From Rhizobium sp. BK602 (GTDB lineage: Bacteria; Pseudomonadota; Alphaproteobacteria; Rhizobiales; Rhizobiaceae): 64,000 nt of DNA. A program made the position numbers and the translations under genes. Where the stretch lies: positions 1 through 64,000 of the forward strand of contig NZ_JACIBC010000007.1 in assembly GCF_014195095.1 (NCBI RefSeq). Direction: 5' to 3'. Under the pieces are notes generated by a model. The model saw only the letters and a program-made list of their open reading frames with translations. It was not told the DNA's origin and did no database searches. This document shows positions 62,368 through 64,000 of the stretch, in pieces; within the stretch, counting starts at the first letter, position 1; each line of letters begins with the position of its first letter.

Positions 62368-62850
62368 ATGGCCAACGAGAACAGCGGCAACGGCGCAGCC
62401 AGCCCGAGCCTTACCATCCTTGCTCAATACACCAAGGATCTCTCCTTCGAAAATCCGGGCGCTCCGCGCTCGCTGCAGGCCCGGGAAAACGCTCCCGACA
62501 TCAATATCAATGTCAACGTCAATGCCAATCCGCTGTCGGATTCGGATTTCGACGTCGTGCTGACGCTGAGCGCCGAAGCCAAGGACGGCGATCGGGTTCT
62601 CTTCCACACCGAGCTGGTCTATGGCGGCGTCTTCCGCGTCACCGGCTTCCCGCAGGAACATATGCTGCCGCTGCTCTTCATCGAGTGCCCGCGCCTGCTG
62701 TTCCCCTTCGCCCGCCAGATCATCGCCGACATCACCCGCAACGGCGGCTTCCCGCCGCTGATGATCGACCCGATCGATTTCGCGCAGATGTTCACGCAGC
62801 GCATGGCCGAAGAACAGACCCGCGCGCAGGTGTCTTCGGTTCCGAACTAA
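62368..62850 (+). CDS. secB: Protein-export chaperone SecB
   Basis: A 160-residue SecB, the tetrameric cytoplasmic chaperone that keeps preproteins unfolded and delivers them to SecA. Typical segments are YTKDLSFENPGAP, INVNVNANPLSDSDFDVVLT, HTELVYGGVFRVTG and LFPFARQIIADITRNGGFPP. ATG 62368 has AGAGGAA 6 bases upstream; the frame extends to 62335. A strong terminator follows. Confidence 0.96.
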   Translation: MANENSGNGAASPSLTILAQYTKDLSFENPGAPRSLQARENAPDININVNVNANPLSDSDFDVVLTLSAEAKDGDRVLFHTELVYGGVFRVTGFPQEHMLPLLFIECPRLLFPFARQIIADITRNGGFPPLMIDPIDFAQMFTQRMAEEQTRAQVSSVPN

Positions 62851-62879
62851 GCTTTTCGCATCTTTCACCGATGCAGACG

Positions 62880-62910
62880 AAAATGCCCGGATCATCGTCC
62901 GGGCATTTTT
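62880..62910 (+). terminator. Rho-independent terminator of secB
   Basis: The 12-bp stem AAAATGCCCGGA/TCCGGGCATTTT (62880-62891 with 62898-62909) has a 6-base loop and ends in a T run, 30 bases after the secB stop. Confidence 0.92.
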
Positions 62911-62995
62911 CGTTTAGGGACCATACCGTGCACTGCTTGCCATTATGGTGAAATTTGCTAGACGGGAATTCCGGCTCAATCCGAAGGGGACAATC

Positions 62996-63628
62996 ATGCC
63001 GGATCTTTCCACACTCACAGTTTTTGCCGCCGCCGCCGTGGTCCTCACCGCTACGCCCGGCCCCGATATGCTGCTCATCGCATCGCGTAGCGTCAGCCAG
63101 GGGCGAGCAGCGGGGTTTCTGACCTATGCGGGCATCGCGCTTGGCACCTATTGTCATGCCCTGGCCGCGGCGCTCGGCCTCTCGCAGCTCTTCGCGACCG
63201 TGCCGATCGCCTATGAGATCGTCCGCTGGGCCGGCTGCGCCTACCTTCTTTACCTGGCGTACAAGACGATCCGCTCCGAAGGAGCAAACGTTTCTCCGAT
63301 ATCCGCCCCGAAGCCGCTTTCGAACAGCCGAATTGTCACGGAAGGCCTGGCGACCAACCTTCTGAACCCGAAAATGGTGCTGTTCGTCCTTGCGCTCTTC
63401 CCGCAATTCGTCAGCCCGGAAGGCGGGTCGATGGTCGGGCAGATGTTCCTGCTCGCCACGATATTGAATGGAATCGGTTTCGTTGTGAATGGCTCGGTCA
63501 TCCTGATCGGCAGCCATATCCGCGTCCGCCTTTCCGGCTTCGTCCGCTTCCCGAAGCTGCCGCAATATCTTCTCGCCGCGGTGTTCACGGGTCTTGCCTG
63601 CCGGCTTGCGCTCGGAAGCAGAACCTAG
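62996..63628 (+). CDS. LysE/RhtB family amino-acid exporter
   Basis: A 210-residue polytopic membrane protein with about six hydrophobic segments. The N-terminal AAAVVLTATPGPDMLLIASR is the LysE/RhtB hallmark, with NLLNPKMVLFVLALFPQF in the middle. Likely substrates are homoserine, threonine or other amino acids; which one cannot be told. ATG 62996 has AAGGGGA 6 bases upstream and is preferred to the open frame from 62945. It converges with dnaQ. Confidence 0.9.
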   Translation: MPDLSTLTVFAAAAVVLTATPGPDMLLIASRSVSQGRAAGFLTYAGIALGTYCHALAAALGLSQLFATVPIAYEIVRWAGCAYLLYLAYKTIRSEGANVSPISAPKPLSNSRIVTEGLATNLLNPKMVLFVLALFPQFVSPEGGSMVGQMFLLATILNGIGFVVNGSVILIGSHIRVRLSGFVRFPKLPQYLLAAVFTGLACRLALGSRT

Positions 63629-63652
63629 CCGTGCCTCTGCCGGTCGGAATAT

Positions 63653-64000
63653 CTAGGCGCGGTATTTCGACCAGATGCCCTTTTCCCCGAGCTTGGCGAT
63701 CAGCGCCGCATGCGCCGCCTCTTCGTCCTCGCTCATCCGGCTCGGCAGGGGAGACGGCCGCGTCATGATCTCCACGACGACATCCTCCACCTCGTCATTG
63801 CGGCGGGAGCGCGCGGAAGACCCGTTGCTGCTGCCGAGGCCAAGCGCCGTCTGCCGACCGCCGATCATCTCGATATAGACTTCGGCCAGCAGTTCGGAGT
63901 CGAGAAGCGCGCCGTGCTTGGTGCGATGCGAGTTGTCGATGCCGTAGCGACGGCAGAGCGCATCCAGCGAATTCGGCCCCATGGGATGCTTGCGCCGCGC
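63653..64000 (-). CDS. dnaQ: DNA polymerase III epsilon subunit, 3' part
   Basis: The last 116 codons of dnaQ; the 5' part lies beyond the window's right edge. The conserved exonuclease end is visible as RRKHPMGPNSLDALCRRYGI followed by HGALLDSELLAEVYIEMIGG, which contains the ExoIII motif His and Asp. After this comes the alphaproteobacterial tail that contacts the polymerase alpha subunit. It provides 3'-5' proofreading in the replicative polymerase. Confidence 0.93.
   Translation of the reverse strand, partial: ARRKHPMGPNSLDALCRRYGIDNSHRTKHGALLDSELLAEVYIEMIGGRQTALGLGSSNGSSARSRRNDEVEDVVVEIMTRPSPLPSRMSEDEEAAHAALIAKLGEKGIWSKYRA

Overview
The window is GC-rich, densely packed, single-copy housekeeping chromosome of an alphaproteobacterium of the Rhizobium etli/leguminosarum type. 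The supporting evidence is ActS/ActR, ChvG/ChvI next to hprK-EIIA-ptsH, a DivL with tyrosine at the phosphorylation site, addB-addA, hslVU beside the his genes, trpF-trpB-trpA-accD-folC, and rhizobial intergenic mosaic repeats. The species call is an inference from gene content and protein character, not from a database search. No tRNA, rRNA, CRISPR array, transposase or prophage gene is visible. A strong rRNA-type promoter points leftwards out of the window at its left edge.

Layout. 0-7 kb: an ornithine cyclodeaminase-family gene, helicase hrpB, the redox two-component pair actS-actR, mmcB, and an L,D-transpeptidase. 7-16.7 kb, mostly minus strand: malate synthase G, a hydantoinase/oxoprolinase-like protein, a cytochrome P450, a DUF1402 protein, and hslU-hslV. 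16.8-21.5 kb, plus strand: hisB-DUF2628-hisH-hisA-hisF-hisE-coaA. 21.5-24.6 kb, minus strand: alkB, arfB, pckA. 24.9-30.4 kb, plus strand: chvI-chvG-hprK-EIIA-ptsH, then ahcY behind a SahR-like operator. 30.6-42.7 kb, plus strand: divL, a tsaE-sugar kinase fusion, a murU-like nucleotidyltransferase, addB, addA, trxA. 42.8-48.0 kb, minus strand: the order of transcription is trpF-trpB-trpA-accD-folC. 48.3-54.8 kb: a YgjP-type metallopeptidase, DUF2852, phaZ, an FAH-family hydrolase, a probable frameshifted small gene, a glutathionyl-hydroquinone reductase, DUF2218, and a nitroreductase. 54.9-56.1 kb: an AT-rich orphan gene unlike its surroundings. 56.2-61.6 kb, minus strand: gyrB, and the overlapping operon timA-mltA-smr-xre. 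61.7-64 kb: fxsA, secB, a LysE-family exporter, and the 3' part of dnaQ, which is cut by the window end.

Functional themes. Envelope and cell-cycle control meet DNA repair and cell-wall recycling in the divL to addA block. The tsaE-kinase fusion and the nucleotidyltransferase together look like an AmgK/MurU amino-sugar salvage route. ChvG/ChvI sits beside the incomplete PTS regulatory module (HPr kinase, EIIA, HPr). Carbon metabolism is represented by malate synthase G, PEP carboxykinase and PHA depolymerase.

The most notable observations are: (i) an AT-rich 417-residue orphan protein with PIN-like acidic motifs next to gyrB; (ii) two copies of a mosaic repeat whose hairpin arms differ in sequence but still pair; (iii) a 33-bp inverted repeat bracketing the gap in front of the hydantoinase-like gene; (iv) AccD lacking three of the four zinc-ribbon cysteines; (v) conservation in ActS of the RegB quinone and redox-cysteine motifs; (vi) SahR-like and LacI-type operator candidates at ahcY and pckA.
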